From assembly GCA_023957375.1 (NCBI GenBank), contig JAMLHB010000001.1, positions 1,280,245 to 1,344,244 on the forward strand: a DNA stretch of 64,000 nucleotides, written 5' to 3'. The stretch's first letter is position 1, and the number at the start of each line of letters is the position of its first letter. Source of the stretch: Flavobacteriales bacterium. Lineage in GTDB: Bacteria > Bacteroidota > Bacteroidia > Flavobacteriales_F > PHOS-HE28. Of the stretch, positions 38,321-47,851 are shown piece by piece. The position numbers and the translations under genes are program-made. Under the pieces are notes generated by a model. The model was given only the letters and a program-made list of their open reading frames with translations, did no database searches and had not been told where the DNA came from.

Positions 38321-39559
38321 TCAGCTTTCCGTAAGCACTCCTTCCCCCACCGCCATTTCCACGATCTGTTCCCCAATCGCCAAGCAAGCCGTGGCCGCTG
38401 GTGAGGGTGCATTGAGCACGTGGATGTGGCTGCCGCGACGCTCGATCCGGAAGTCATCCACCATCTCGCCGTCCATGCCCAACAGCATGGCACGCACGCC
38501 CGCACGGCCCGGCCGGATGTCCGCCATCTCCAAGCCGGGGATCAACCGCTGAAGCGTTTTCAGGAAGAGCCGCTTGCTGAAGGCCCGTCGGTATTCATTG
38601 ATGCCGTAGGACATGTTCTTGAAAAAGAGCTTCCACGTGCCGCCGTACGTCAGCGCGTCCCACGTGTCGCGCAGGCTGAAATCGGTTTTGCCGTAGCCTT
38701 CCCGTTTGAAGGTGAACACCGCATTGGGCCCGCATTCGGTGCTGCCATCGGTCATCCGCGTGAAGTGCACGCCCAGGAACGGGAAACGCGGGTCGGGCAC
38801 CGGGTAGATCAGGTTCTTCACCTTGTGCCTGCCACGGTCGGTGAGCTCGTAATAGTCGCCCCGGAAGCCCACGACCTGCTCCTTCACGGGCGCACCGTCC
38901 GCCCTTGCCATGCGGTCGCTTTGCAGGCCCGCACAGAAGATCACGCATTGGGTGCGATAGCTGCCCTTGGTGGTGCGCACTTCGGAAAAACCCTGGTGAG
39001 GCGTGGTATCCAACACCTCTTCGCCGGTGTGCACCCTGGATGCCGGATTGAGCGTGCAGGCCAGCTCGGCCATTTTGTTGGTGGCACCCCGGAAATCGAT
39101 GATCCCCGTGCACCCCACCCACAGCCCGGCAATGCCCGTGCAATAGGGCTCGATCTGTTTGATCTCTTCGGCCGAGATGCGCCGCAGGTCCTCGATGCCG
39201 TTGGCCACGCCCCGTTGGTGGATCTTTTCCAGCTGCGGCAATTCGCGCTCTTCCACGGCCACGATCACCTTGCCGCATACCTCGTGCTTGATGCCGTGCA
39301 TCCTGGCAAATTCCACCAGTTCGCGGCGGCCCTTGGCGCAAGTGAGCGCCTTGCTGCTGCCCGGTTTGTAGTAGATGCCGCTGTGGATCACGCCACTGTT
39401 GTGCCCGGTCTGGTGGTCGCTGAGCACGGCTTCCTTTTCCAGCAGCAGGACGCGCTTGCCGGGAAAGCGTGATTGCAGTTTGAAAAAGGTGGCCGCACCA
39501 ACGATGCCGCCGCCCACGATCACCACGTCCCACAATTCCCCAAGGCCGGTTTTTCCCAT
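38321..39559 (-). CDS. lhgO: L-2-hydroxyglutarate oxidase
   Basis: 412 residues. FAD-dependent DAO-superfamily enzyme oxidising L-2-hydroxyglutarate to 2-oxoglutarate and passing electrons to the membrane quinone pool. The dinucleotide fold VVIVGGGIVGAATFFKLQ is near residue 12, then HQTGHNSGVIHSGIYYKPGS (substrate/FAD-contact motif of the family) and a C-terminal GRAGVRAMLLGMDG ... HVLNAPSPAATACLAIG. The start at 39559 is preferred over 39586 because a -7 element TAACTTCG (39575-39568) lies between them. That element overlaps the stop codon of the upstream MFS gene. Confidence 0.93.
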   Translation of the reverse strand: MGKTGLGELWDVVIVGGGIVGAATFFKLQSRFPGKRVLLLEKEAVLSDHQTGHNSGVIHSGIYYKPGSSKALTCAKGRRELVEFARMHGIKHEVCGKVIVAVEERELPQLEKIHQRGVANGIEDLRRISAEEIKQIEPYCTGIAGLWVGCTGIIDFRGATNKMAELACTLNPASRVHTGEEVLDTTPHQGFSEVRTTKGSYRTQCVIFCAGLQSDRMARADGAPVKEQVVGFRGDYYELTDRGRHKVKNLIYPVPDPRFPFLGVHFTRMTDGSTECGPNAVFTFKREGYGKTDFSLRDTWDALTYGGTWKLFFKNMSYGINEYRRAFSKRLFLKTLQRLIPGLEMADIRPGRAGVRAMLLGMDGEMVDDFRIERRGSHIHVLNAPSPAATACLAIGEQIVEMAVGEGVLTES

Positions 39560-39567
39560 GGCGGCGG

Positions 39568-39575
39568 CGAAGTTA
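39568..39575 (-). promoter_or_regulatory. -7 element TAACTTCG of lhgO, 8 nt from the ATG
   Basis: TAACTTCG-CCGCCGCC-ATG on the minus strand; its TAA is the stop codon of the MFS transporter gene. Confidence 0.55.
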
Positions 39576-40895
39576 CCGCGTGCCATCCGTCACCGGTGCG
39601 ATACGCTTTTCGCGGGGCACGCGCAGCAGCAGCAAGGCACCCAGCACGAAGAAGGAGCCAATGGCGATGACCGTGTTCCGCAGGTCGCCGGTCAATTGGT
39701 TCACCAGGCCGAAGGCCAGGGTGCCCAGCACCGTGGCCAAGTAAAAGCCCACGTCATAAAAGGACAGGTACGACGCGTGGTCGGCCGTTTCCGGAAGCAG
39801 CTTGGTGTAGGTGCTGCGCGAGAGCGCCTGGGTGCCGCCCATCACCAAGCCCACGAAAGCGGCCAAGAGGTAAAACGAGGTGGTGGTCTCGATCATCCAT
39901 GCCGCCAGGCAGATGGCGGTCCAGATGACCAGGCCGATGACCAGTGCGGCCAAGTTGCCGAACCGGCGGCTCAGGCGCACGAAAAGCATGGCCCCCGCAG
40001 CGGCCAGCAACTGGATCAACAGGATGCTGGCGATCAGGCCGCTGTCGGCAATGGGCGATCCGTCGGGCTCCTTGATCTCCTGCTTGGCGTAGGTGACGGC
40101 TAAGTACATCACCGTTTGCACCCCCATGTTGAACACGAAAAAGGCCATCAGGAAGCGGCGCACGCGCTTGATCCCGACCATTTCGTACCACACGCGCCGC
40201 AGCTCGCGGTAACCAGCGGTGAGGGTGTTGCGGCGCTTCCCTTCCGGCACCTTCCCGTTGGGCAGGCGCCGGAAGGTGACCTGTGCCCAGCCCGCCCACC
40301 AAATGCCTACGGACAGGAAGGACAGCCTTGCGGGCAGTCCGTCGCGGTCGGGGATGCCGAACCATTGCGGGTTCATCACCATCAGCAAGTTGAACACCAG
40401 CAGCACCACGCTGCCGATGTAGCCCATGGCGTAACCGCGGGCACTGACCCGGTCGTGGTCCTCCGGTTCGGCGATCTCGGGCAGGAAGGCATCATAGAAG
40501 ATCAGGCTGCCGCTGAAGCCCACGCAGGCCAGCATGAACAAGGCCAAACCGATCCACAGGTTGGCATAGGTGAAGAAAAACAGGCCCGCGCAACTGGCCG
40601 CCCCGAGGTAGCAGAAAAACTTCAGGTAGTTCTTCTTGTTCCCCCGGTGATCGGCGATGCCGGACAACAGCGGTGCGATCGCGGCCACCAGGAGGAACCC
40701 TGCCGAGAGCGTGTAGGATTGCAGGGATGTGGCGGGTAACCCGTACGTCTCCAACACTTGGTCGCGGCCGTCAACCATGGTGATGGCCGCGTAGTAGATC
40801 GGGAAGATCGCGGAGGTGATGGTGAGCGAATAGGCCGAGTTGGCCCAGTCGTACATGGTCCAAGCGCGGATGAGGCGGGGGTCACCCTTCTGCAT
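39573..40895 (-). CDS. MFS transporter, UMF1/Atg22-like
   Basis: 440 residues with about 12 membrane segments. The start AWTMYDWANSAYSLTITSAI is the characteristic N-terminal motif of the Atg22/UMF1 subfamily. SGIADHRGNKKNYLKFF after helix 2 is the MFS signature A-like loop, and GGTQALSRSTYTKLLP near residue 355 is also typical. Yeast Atg22 exports amino acids from vacuoles; bacterial substrates are unknown. The gene ends 14 bp before the lhgO ATG on the same strand. Confidence 0.88.
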   Translation of the reverse strand: MQKGDPRLIRAWTMYDWANSAYSLTITSAIFPIYYAAITMVDGRDQVLETYGLPATSLQSYTLSAGFLLVAAIAPLLSGIADHRGNKKNYLKFFCYLGAASCAGLFFFTYANLWIGLALFMLACVGFSGSLIFYDAFLPEIAEPEDHDRVSARGYAMGYIGSVVLLVFNLLMVMNPQWFGIPDRDGLPARLSFLSVGIWWAGWAQVTFRRLPNGKVPEGKRRNTLTAGYRELRRVWYEMVGIKRVRRFLMAFFVFNMGVQTVMYLAVTYAKQEIKEPDGSPIADSGLIASILLIQLLAAAGAMLFVRLSRRFGNLAALVIGLVIWTAICLAAWMIETTTSFYLLAAFVGLVMGGTQALSRSTYTKLLPETADHASYLSFYDVGFYLATVLGTLAFGLVNQLTGDLRNTVIAIGSFFVLGALLLLRVPREKRIAPVTDGTR

Positions 40896-40965
40896 CTGGC
40901 GGGGTCAACAGCGGGCTTTAACGGTGGATGGCGTAAGGAACCTGTACCATACAGGCCGGCCCGGT

Positions 40966-42138
40966 TCACGGGGCCACGTCCACTTCCACCCTTCTGTTCT
41001 GGCTCATGGAGATCTCGTCGCCTTCCTCCACGGCCGGCTGGTTCCCCTTGTTGCCCGCCACGGAGATGCGGTCGGCACCCACACCGGCTTCCACCAGGTA
41101 CGCCTTTACCGATTCGGCTCGCTCCTTGTCGAGGTCGGCCAGTTCTGGCCGCATGCTGGCCCGCTCCACTTCCACTTGGTCGGTGTTGCCGGTGAGCTTC
41201 ACCTTGATGCCCGGGTTGGCTTTGAGCACGGAGGCCAAGGTGTCCATCTGGGCCTTCATGGAGGGGTCGATGCCCTTGGCGAAGCGCTTGAAATACACCA
41301 CGCTGCGGTCCACACGGTCCGTCGGCTTCATGCCCGGGCTGTTGGCCACTTTGCGGCCGTAGATATACTCGCTCTTGTCCTTGTCGATCTGGTCGCAGGA
41401 GCATTCGCTCATCAACTTGATGGGCGTCACGGCCACATCATCGATGTAGAAATAGGCGCTGGCCTGTTGTGGGCGTACTTCCCCGCGCGGGCGCTTCGTT
41501 TTTCCGGCATTCACCTTGGCGGTGGGGGCGAAGTTGCCGATGATCAGGTATTGTTCATCCCCCTTGGCTTCGTACACGCCGCACACGCCCTGCCAGCCCT
41601 CCATGTCGTCGTAAACCTTGGTGCGCAGCAGCGGCACTTGGGCCTCATAGGTAAGGCTGGCCTCATCTTTCTTGTTCACCACCATCCGGCTGACGTACGC
41701 GGACAGGTTATCGCTGGAGTACTTGCTCAGCTCGCCCAAGCTCACATAATAGCTCACGCAATACTTCTGGCCCTTCTTCAGCATTTTCTTGAACTTCACC
41801 TGCAGGTAGCTGCGCGGTTCCTTGTCCATGTAGCTATACCACCGCACCCCGGCATAGTTGATCCCGCTCAGGGCGCTTTGGAACCCCATGGCGTTTTTCG
41901 GCGCGTAAGCCGGGGAGTTGGCATCAATGCTCTCGCTGAACAGATCAGCCCTTGCGGCCGTGGGGCTGTTCCAACCCTTGGCACTTTCAATGCCGCCCAA
42001 GCGGCGAAGCTTCCCCTCCAGCTCCTCAAAGCTGCCGTTGGACACCATGTTCAGGCTGTCGGGAACTTGTTGGGCACTTAGTGACGGGGCCACCATGCAT
42101 AGGCCGATCAACAGGGAGTGGGAGAGTACTCGTTTCAT
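40966..42138 (-). CDS. OmpA-family protein with N-terminal NGSFE-type domain
   Basis: 390 residues. Signal peptide MKRVLSHSLLIGLCMVAPSL, cleavage LSAQ. Residues ~25-245 form a beta-sandwich like that of the NPSFE proteins at 18857-24231: LNMVSNGSFEELEG, MGFQSALSGINYAGVRWYSY, KMLKKGQKYCVSYYVSLGEL, QYLIIGNFAPT, YFYIDDVAVTPI. The C-terminal OmpA domain (~280-390) has the peptidoglycan-binding pattern VKLTGNTDQVEVE ... LDKERAESVKAYLVEAGV ... NRRVEVDVAP. This anchors a presumed ligand-binding module to the cell wall rather than exporting it by T9SS. -7 element TACATTCG at 42181-42174. Confidence 0.85.
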   Translation of the reverse strand: MKRVLSHSLLIGLCMVAPSLSAQQVPDSLNMVSNGSFEELEGKLRRLGGIESAKGWNSPTAARADLFSESIDANSPAYAPKNAMGFQSALSGINYAGVRWYSYMDKEPRSYLQVKFKKMLKKGQKYCVSYYVSLGELSKYSSDNLSAYVSRMVVNKKDEASLTYEAQVPLLRTKVYDDMEGWQGVCGVYEAKGDEQYLIIGNFAPTAKVNAGKTKRPRGEVRPQQASAYFYIDDVAVTPIKLMSECSCDQIDKDKSEYIYGRKVANSPGMKPTDRVDRSVVYFKRFAKGIDPSMKAQMDTLASVLKANPGIKVKLTGNTDQVEVERASMRPELADLDKERAESVKAYLVEAGVGADRISVAGNKGNQPAVEEGDEISMSQNRRVEVDVAP

Positions 42139-42234
42139 CAGTGGAAATTGGATGCTTGAAACTTGTCCGGCGGCGAATGTATGAACCATGCCTCCGCAAT
42201 GCCCCGGGTAATGGCAATGACCATGCCGAAAAGC

Positions 42235-42266
42235 GAAGGGGCCGTTCCTGGCGGACCGGCCCCTTC
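42235..42266 (-). terminator. Terminator of the 42290 barrel gene
   Basis: GAAGGGGCCG / CGGCCCCTTC, 10-bp perfect stem with 12-nt loop, then GCTTTTC on the minus strand; 24 bp after the stop. Confidence 0.75.
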
Positions 42267-42289
42267 CCAAACAGTGGTGATTAATGCGA

Positions 42290-42865
42290 TCAGAACTTGG
42301 CGCAGTAGCCCACGCTTACCCAAGCGATGCTGTACCCCAGCTCGGCGAAGACGGCGGAGCTTTGGCTGAACGCATAACGCGCACCAACAAAAGCTCCAAA
42401 GGCCACGCCACCCACCTTGGGTTCCACCCATCCAATGGTCGGCTCCTTCCAATCCGGATCGTCCGTTTTGAACTTGAGGCTGGCCACATTGTAGCCCAAC
42501 ATCAACCCGCCATATGCGTCCCATTGGTCATTGTCCACGAAGTGGTAGGCCCCACGTGCACCTATGACCAAGTATGAGGCATTCCACTGGTACTTGTATT
42601 TGCCGCCGCTCCAGCCGAATGCACCATAGTCCCAAGTGGAACTGCTGTAGCCCACCAAACCACCCACACCGATCTTGTCGGTTATGGCAGCCTCGAATGA
42701 AGCGTGGACCGGCGGCACGCCCATTTTACTGCCCGAGAAGGCATAGGCGCTGCCGAACCCGACCCCTACATGCAGGAATTTCGCGCCCTCCTCAAACACT
42801 TGCGCGGTTGCCTGTAGCCCTGTCAATCCCATGAATACGGCCGCAACGAGTAACTTCTTGTGCAT
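42290..42865 (-). CDS. Outer membrane beta-barrel protein
   Basis: 191 residues. Signal peptide MHKKLLVAAVFMGLTGLQAT, mature start QVFEEG. Alternating-hydrophobicity strands (FLHVGVGFGSAYAFSG, IGVGGLVGYSSSTWDYGAFG, YLVIGARGAYHF, AYGGLMLGYNVASLKF, FGAFVGARYAFSQSSAVFAE, YSIAWVSVGYCAKF) predict an eight-stranded small barrel. Function unknown. Own promoter TATATTCG at 42895-42888 and own terminator, so monocistronic. Confidence 0.8.
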   Translation of the reverse strand: MHKKLLVAAVFMGLTGLQATAQVFEEGAKFLHVGVGFGSAYAFSGSKMGVPPVHASFEAAITDKIGVGGLVGYSSSTWDYGAFGWSGGKYKYQWNASYLVIGARGAYHFVDNDQWDAYGGLMLGYNVASLKFKTDDPDWKEPTIGWVEPKVGGVAFGAFVGARYAFSQSSAVFAELGYSIAWVSVGYCAKF

Positions 42866-43136
42866 TTTTAGTTGGTTTGGTTTGATGCGAATATAGGTGG
42901 ATCCACGAAAAACAAGCAGGCGCATACTTGGCTGGATCAACAACCACCTGTTCATCCATCACATCAATACCGGCGGATCCCATAGGACCTATCTCTATGC
43001 CACCGATTTAGCGCTGGGTTTCGGAAGGTGGCCATCAACTATCCCATTCCGCAACGGAGCGTACCCTTTACGACAAATACGGTGCACACCGTAGGCGCAT
43101 TCGTGGGTTGACCTCAACACTACCGTGCAGCAAGGG
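42866..43136. other. Intergenic region, promoter only
   Basis: Holds the -7 element TATATTCG (42895-42888, minus) for the barrel gene. A TACGGTG-CA-CACCGTA hairpin is at 43078-43093. No ORF with family-like sequence seen on either strand. Confidence 0.5.
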
Positions 43137-43168
43137 GTAGGACGGCAGGGGGCGGCAAGCCGTCCTAC
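43137..43168 (-). terminator. Hairpin overlapping the stop codon of the 43165 gene
   Basis: GTAGGACGGC and GCCGTCCTAC form a perfect 10-bp stem around a 12-nt loop. The TAG stop codon of the gene lies inside the stem. No strong T-run follows. Confidence 0.6.
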
Positions 43169-43935
43169 TCCCCTCCCCCGAACGTCCAACCCACGGCGAA
43201 CTCCACCAGGTTGGTCCAGATGCGTTGACGGGATGTTCCTTCCGTACGGTCGTAGGTGGTGGAAAGGCCGCGGTAGAAACGCATGTCCAGGTCCAAGCCC
43301 ACGGGCAGGGTGTAGCCCACTCCTGCCATGGCCATGATGTCCGCTTTTTTGAAGTCCTTGATGGCTGAACTGCCCTTCTTTTTGCTGGCTTCAAAGTTTT
43401 GCTGATCGATCGTTTGCTGTTGCCCGTTTTGCGTCAGGGTACCCTTGAACGTGTAGGTTTCGTCGGTATTGGATTTTCCACCGAGCAGAAAGTTGATCGA
43501 TGGCCCGACCATGATGCGCAGTCCTTCAGTCGGTGTCAACATCAACGGAACGTTCACCTGGAAATAGGTCAGGCGTTGATCATTTTCCATTACATAGTCC
43601 CGGGTGCCGGTGAAGGTCCCGTTCCCGCCGGTCACCTGCTGGTCATTGTTCAACTTCGTGTTTATCGTCTGTTCGGACTTGCCTTTCCGGAATGAAAAGG
43701 CCATTTCCGGGCGGATGCCGACGATGTCGGAGAAGGGGATCCCCACATATCCGCCGAACAACAATCCAAGGCCCTTGGGGGTGGTGGGGGCATCCTTGGG
43801 TTCCGGTTGGATCTTTTGCGACCCGATGAGGTAGTTGACGCCGAGCTTGCCGCCGAAGGTGACTTGTGCCGACAGCGGATTGATCGCGATGGCTAGGATG
43901 CCCGCGGCCAAAAAACTGGGGATGATGCGTTTCAT
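43165..43935 (-). CDS. Outer membrane beta-barrel protein (porin-family type)
   Basis: 256 residues. Signal peptide MKRIIPSFLAAGILAIAINP, cleavage LSAQ. Strand-like segments VTFGGKLGVNYLIGSQ, GLGLLFGGYVGIPFSDIVGI, RPEMAFSFRKG, YFQVNVPLMLTPTEGLRIMV, GPSINFLLGG, IMAMAGVGYTLPVGLDLDMR and FAVGWTFGGGE match PorT-like or OMP_b-brl_2 barrels of Bacteroidota. Function unknown. -7 element TACGTTTG at 43959-43952. Confidence 0.82.
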   Translation of the reverse strand: MKRIIPSFLAAGILAIAINPLSAQVTFGGKLGVNYLIGSQKIQPEPKDAPTTPKGLGLLFGGYVGIPFSDIVGIRPEMAFSFRKGKSEQTINTKLNNDQQVTGGNGTFTGTRDYVMENDQRLTYFQVNVPLMLTPTEGLRIMVGPSINFLLGGKSNTDETYTFKGTLTQNGQQQTIDQQNFEASKKKGSSAIKDFKKADIMAMAGVGYTLPVGLDLDMRFYRGLSTTYDRTEGTSRQRIWTNLVEFAVGWTFGGGE

Positions 43936-44009
43936 ACTGGATGGATTTTCGCAAACGTAGCGTCCCCATCGTGCCTCTGCAATCCCCAAAAGGGGGGACA
44001 CCCACGTAA

Positions 44010-44040
44010 CACGAAGCCCCGCTTGGGGCGGGGCTTCGTG
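44010..44040 (-). terminator. Terminator of the aconitase gene
   Basis: CACGAAGCCCCGC and GCGGGGCTTCGTG, a perfect 13-bp stem with a 5-nt loop, 20 bp after the acn stop at 44061. Confidence 0.75.
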
Positions 44041-44060
44041 GCATCTTGGTACGGGGTCGA

Positions 44061-46337
44061 TCAATTCTGTCTTTCCTGCTTTCGGATCAGGTTCAACGCA
44101 CTGCCGGCCCGGAACCACTCGATCTGGTGGGCGTTGTAAGTATGGTTGCACTTGATGGTGTCCTTTGATCCGTCTTTATGGTTCAACACCACCGTAAGCT
44201 GTTTTCCCGGTGCGAATTCCGCCAGGTCTATAAAGTCGAACCGGTCGTCTTCCTGTACTTTGTCGAAATCGCTTTCCTTGTCGAAGGTGATGCCCAGGAG
44301 GCCTTGCTTCTTCAGGTTGGTTTCGTGGATGCGGGCGAAGCTCTTCACCAGCACAGCGCTTACGCCGAGGTGGCGGGGCTGCATGGCGGCGTGTTCGCGG
44401 CTGCTGCCCTCGCCGTAGTTGTGGTCGGCCACCACCACACTGGGCTGGTGGGCGGCCTTATAGGCGCGCTGCGTGGCGGGCACTTCGCCGTATTCGCCCG
44501 TCAACTGGTTCTTCACCTTGTTCGGTTCGCCGTTGAAGGCGTTGATGGCCCCTGTGAGGGTGTTGTTGCTGATGTTGTCCAAATGCCCGCGATAACGCAG
44601 CCACGGCCCGGCCATGCTGATGTGGTCGGTGGTGCACTTGCCTTTGGCCTTGATCAGCAATACGGCGCCAGTGAGGTTTTTGCCGTCCCACGCCGGGAAC
44701 GGCGTGAGCAATTGCAAGCGGTCGCTGTCCGGCTTCACCACCACCTGTACGTTGCTTCCATCCTTGGCAGGGGGCAAAAAGCCGGGATCCTTCACATCAA
44801 AGCCCTTGGGCGGGAGCTCCACGCCCTTGGGTTCGGCCAGCTTCACCTGTTCGCCCTTGTCGTTGGTGAGCGTATCGGTGAGCGGGTTGAAGGAGAGGTG
44901 GCCGCTGAGCGCCATGGCCGTAACGATCTCCGGGCTGCCCATGAAGGCGTGCGTGTTCGGGTTGCCGTCGTTGCGCTTGGCGAAGTTGCGGTTGTAGGAA
45001 GTGAGGATGGAGTTCTTCAGTTCCGGGTGCTTGTTGTCGCGTGCCCATTGGCCGATGCACGGCCCGCATGCGTTGGCCAGCACCATGCCGCCCATTTCCT
45101 CCAGCGGTTCCAAAAGCCCATCACGCTCTGCGGTAAAGCGGACTTGTTCGCTGCCCGGGGTGACGGTAAACCCGCTCTTGGCCTTCAGACCCTGAGCCAC
45201 TGCCTGCTTGGCCACGGAGGCGCTGCGGGTAAGGTCCTCGTAGCTGCTGTTGGTGCAACTGCCGATCAGCGCCACCTTGATCTCCTCCGGCCAGCCATGC
45301 TCCTTCACAGCGGCCGCAAACTTGCTGATGGGCCATGCCAGATCAGGCGTGTAGGGGCCGTTGATGTGGGGTTCGAGCGTGTTGAGGTCGATCTCGATCA
45401 CGCGGTCGAAATACTTCTCCGGGTTCGCATAGACTTCCGGGTCACCGGTGAGGTGTTCCGCGATCTTGTCGGCCAAGGCCACCACTTCCTCGCGCTTGGT
45501 GGCCTTGAGGTAGCGGCGCATGGGGTCGTCGTAACCGAAGGTGCTGGTGGTGGCACCGATCTCGGCGCCCATGTTGCAGATGGTTCCCTTGCCGGTGGCA
45601 CTGATGCTTTGTGCCCCCGGGCCGAAGTATTCCAGGATGGCGCCGGTTCCGCCCTTCACGGTAAGGATGCCGCACACCGTGGAGATGATGTCCTTGGGCG
45701 AGGCCCACCCGCTGAGCTTGCCAGTGAGGTGCACGCCGATGATCTTGGGTTGCTTCAGTTCCCAAGGCAGGCCGCTCATCACGTCGCAGGCATCGGCACC
45801 GCCCACGCCGATCGCCAGCATGCCTAGGCCGCCGCCGTTGGGCGTGTGGCTGTCGGTGCCGATCATCATGCCGCCGGGGAAGGCGTAGTTCTCCAGCATC
45901 ACCTGGTGGATGATCCCCGCGCCGGGTCGCCAGAAGCCGATGCCGTACTTGTTGCTGATGCTCTCCAGGAAATTGTACACTTCATTGCCCTTGTTGAGCG
46001 CTTCCTGCAAGTCCTTCTTGGCCCCGACCCGCGCTTGGATCAGGTGGTCGCAATGCACGGTGGTGGGCACCGCCACCTTGGCCTTGCCGGTGGTCATGAA
46101 CTGGAGCAGCGCCATTTGGGCGGTGGCATCCTGCATGGTCACGCGGTCCGGTGCGAAATCCACATAATCCGCACCTCGCTTGTATTCCTTGGTGGCGGGG
46201 CCTTCCGTAAGGTGGGAAAAGAGGATCTTCTCCGTGAGGGTCAAGGGGCGCCCCAGTGCTTTTCGGGCGGCCGCCACGCGGGCCGGGTAGCGGTCGTACA
46301 CCGCCTTGATCATGTCGATATCGAAAACGTGCGCCAT
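44061..46337 (-). CDS. acn: Aconitate hydratase, mitochondrial type
   Basis: 758 residues. TCA-cycle enzyme interconverting citrate and isocitrate through a [4Fe-4S] cluster. Cluster cysteines: Cys in [11 protein letters not shown] and the CxxC pair in [11 protein letters not shown]. Other blocks: [54 protein letters not shown] and the swivel-domain [20 protein letters not shown]. The sequence is closer to mitochondrial aconitase than to E. coli AcnA/AcnB, as usual in Bacteroidota. -7 element TACCTTTG at 46377-46370, about 32 nt before the ATG. The downstream cycle enzyme (idh) is at 51354. Confidence 0.96.
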   Translation of the reverse strand: MAHVFDIDMIKAVYDRYPARVAAARKALGRPLTLTEKILFSHLTEGPATKEYKRGADYVDFAPDRVTMQDATAQMALLQFMTTGKAKVAVPTTVHCDHLIQARVGAKKDLQEALNKGNEVYNFLESISNKYGIGFWRPGAGIIHQVMLENYAFPGGMMIGTDSHTPNGGGLGMLAIGVGGADACDVMSGLPWELKQPKIIGVHLTGKLSGWASPKDIISTVCGILTVKGGTGAILEYFGPGAQSISATGKGTICNMGAEIGATTSTFGYDDPMRRYLKATKREEVVALADKIAEHLTGDPEVYANPEKYFDRVIEIDLNTLEPHINGPYTPDLAWPISKFAAAVKEHGWPEEIKVALIGSCTNSSYEDLTRSASVAKQAVAQGLKAKSGFTVTPGSEQVRFTAERDGLLEPLEEMGGMVLANACGPCIGQWARDNKHPELKNSILTSYNRNFAKRNDGNPNTHAFMGSPEIVTAMALSGHLSFNPLTDTLTNDKGEQVKLAEPKGVELPPKGFDVKDPGFLPPAKDGSNVQVVVKPDSDRLQLLTPFPAWDGKNLTGAVLLIKAKGKCTTDHISMAGPWLRYRGHLDNISNNTLTGAINAFNGEPNKVKNQLTGEYGEVPATQRAYKAAHQPSVVVADHNYGEGSSREHAAMQPRHLGVSAVLVKSFARIHETNLKKQGLLGITFDKESDFDKVQEDDRFDFIDLAEFAPGKQLTVVLNHKDGSKDTIKCNHTYNAHQIEWFRAGSALNLIRKQERQN

Positions 46338-46418
46338 GGTTGCTTGTGGTATCTTAATTTTTTCGCTTGCAAAGGTAACGCCTCATCAGCACGGGCTGTT
46401 CGGTGCGGCACAACGTAC

Positions 46419-47720
46419 CTACAATGTGCCCTCCCCCCGGTCGCCCTCGCGCACCCCGCCGCGCGCAAAGGGTTCCCGCCACCATGCGGACCTTCGCACA
46501 TGCAGCAGGGCACTGTACACAAAAGCGCCGATGAGCGTGCCTGTGGCGATGGCCGTGAGGATGAACAGCAGTTCCAGGATGCTCCCCGCCGCGTCCAAGC
46601 TGCCCGCAGCCATGGTGGCCACGCTCACCAAGCCGAAGGATCCCGGAGCCAGCAGCCAGAACGCGGGAATGATGGAAACGATGGCGGGCGGCCCCTTCAG
46701 GCGGTACTCGATCACCAAAGCGGTCACCGCCATTACGGCAGCGCCGAAAAAGGCGGTGGAGGAACCGTCCAGGAACATGCCGGACACCGACTGGCCCGCG
46801 AAGGCCATCACCATGGTTGCAACCATCCACGGCAACGAGCGGCGGCGGCTGCTCTTGAACAGGTGCAGGCCGAGGGCAAAGACCAGCACGCCGCACCACG
46901 CGAGCCAAGGGGCCATGCGCTGGGGATCTCCGGGGTCGGCGGCCATGCCCCCGCCGAAGGCTTTGAAGCCGCCCAGGATGCCAAAGGCCAGCAGGATCAG
47001 TTGGATGAAGCCGGACACAAAGCGGCTGGCACCGGAAACGATGTTCGCGAAGGCGAGTTCCACCACGGCCACGGTGAGGGTGCTGCCCGGCAGGAAGATG
47101 ATCAAAGGTGGAATGAGCAGTTGCAGTGCGGGTTCCTTTACGCCGAAGCGGTGCAACAGCGCCACGGCGGAGGAGAGCAGGAAGGCGGCCACCACGGGCA
47201 TCACCGCGTTCCATGCGGGCTGGCGGCGCACAGCCACCAGCATCAGTGCGCAGGCCAGGCCCAGCGCGGCCACATAGCCCAGCCCGGTCCAGGTGGGGCG
47301 CAGGATCAGTGCAATGCCTATGGTGGCGAGCAGGTAGCCCAACACAAAGCCTGCATCGCCGTAGCGGTGCTTCATTTTCCAGACCGCGTCCAATTTGCGC
47401 AGTCCGTCCGCGGGCGAAATGCGCCCTGCCCGTGCTTCCCGCGCGATCTCCAGCACGCCTTCCATCTGGTCGAAGCGCAGCTCCCCCACACGGTACGGGC
47501 CGGGCGTAAGCTGCACGCGGTGCTCCTGCCCCTCCTCGCTCTGCACAATGAGCACGGTGGGCAAGGCGAATATGGTGGTGTTGGGCCGCCCGTTGCGCTT
47601 GGCCACCTGCCCCAGGTCGCGCTCCACCAGTGCCACGGCATTGCCTGCGGCCAGCTCCGCCTGGCCCAACCGTGCCAGAAAGCGCAACAAAAGGCGGTCG
47701 TCGGTGCCTTGTTCGGCCAT
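46419..47720 (-). CDS. Threonine/serine exporter, ThrE family
   Basis: 433 residues. The N-terminal half (~1-125) is the soluble ThrE (DUF1212) domain: LLLRFLARLGQAELAAGNAV and VLIVQSEEGQEHRV; then about ten membrane segments, including LLIPPLIIFLPGSTLTVAVV and IIPAFWLLAPGSFGLVSV, each with the PGS motif repeated in the two ThrE halves. Both halves are fused, as in Corynebacterium ThrE. Exports threonine and serine by proton motive force in studied members. TAGCTTCG lies 4 nt before the ATG. Not in an operon with acn (81 bp gap, acn has its own promoter). Confidence 0.85.
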   Translation of the reverse strand: MAEQGTDDRLLLRFLARLGQAELAAGNAVALVERDLGQVAKRNGRPNTTIFALPTVLIVQSEEGQEHRVQLTPGPYRVGELRFDQMEGVLEIAREARAGRISPADGLRKLDAVWKMKHRYGDAGFVLGYLLATIGIALILRPTWTGLGYVAALGLACALMLVAVRRQPAWNAVMPVVAAFLLSSAVALLHRFGVKEPALQLLIPPLIIFLPGSTLTVAVVELAFANIVSGASRFVSGFIQLILLAFGILGGFKAFGGGMAADPGDPQRMAPWLAWCGVLVFALGLHLFKSSRRRSLPWMVATMVMAFAGQSVSGMFLDGSSTAFFGAAVMAVTALVIEYRLKGPPAIVSIIPAFWLLAPGSFGLVSVATMAAGSLDAAGSILELLFILTAIATGTLIGAFVYSALLHVRRSAWWREPFARGGVREGDRGEGTL

Positions 47721-47724
47721 GCGG

Positions 47725-47732
47725 CGAAGCTA
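47725..47732 (-). promoter_or_regulatory. -7 element TAGCTTCG, 4 nt from the thrE-like ATG
   Basis: TAGCTTCG-CCGC-ATG on the minus strand; predicts leaderless transcription. Confidence 0.55.
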
Positions 47733-47794
47733 CTGGACGGGGCCTGAGGTGAGATCTATCATCCCCTGCTTCTTCACCTCTTCTCTTCCTTTCC

Positions 47795-47824
47795 CTTCAA
47801 AAAGGAAAGGGGCCCGAAGGCCCC
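47795..47824 (-). terminator. Terminator of the rpsF-rpsR-rplI operon
   Basis: On the minus strand GGGGCC-TTCG-GGCCCC (stable UUCG tetraloop) followed by TTTCCTTTTTGAAGG, 28 bp after the rplI stop. Confidence 0.85.
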
Positions 47825-47851
47825 GATCCAATGGTCATTCCATCAGGGAGC

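Noticed and set aside
44178..47747. Two long plus-strand open frames opposite aconitase and the ThrE-like gene
   Set aside because: Antisense shadows with no motifs; the minus frames are full-length known families.
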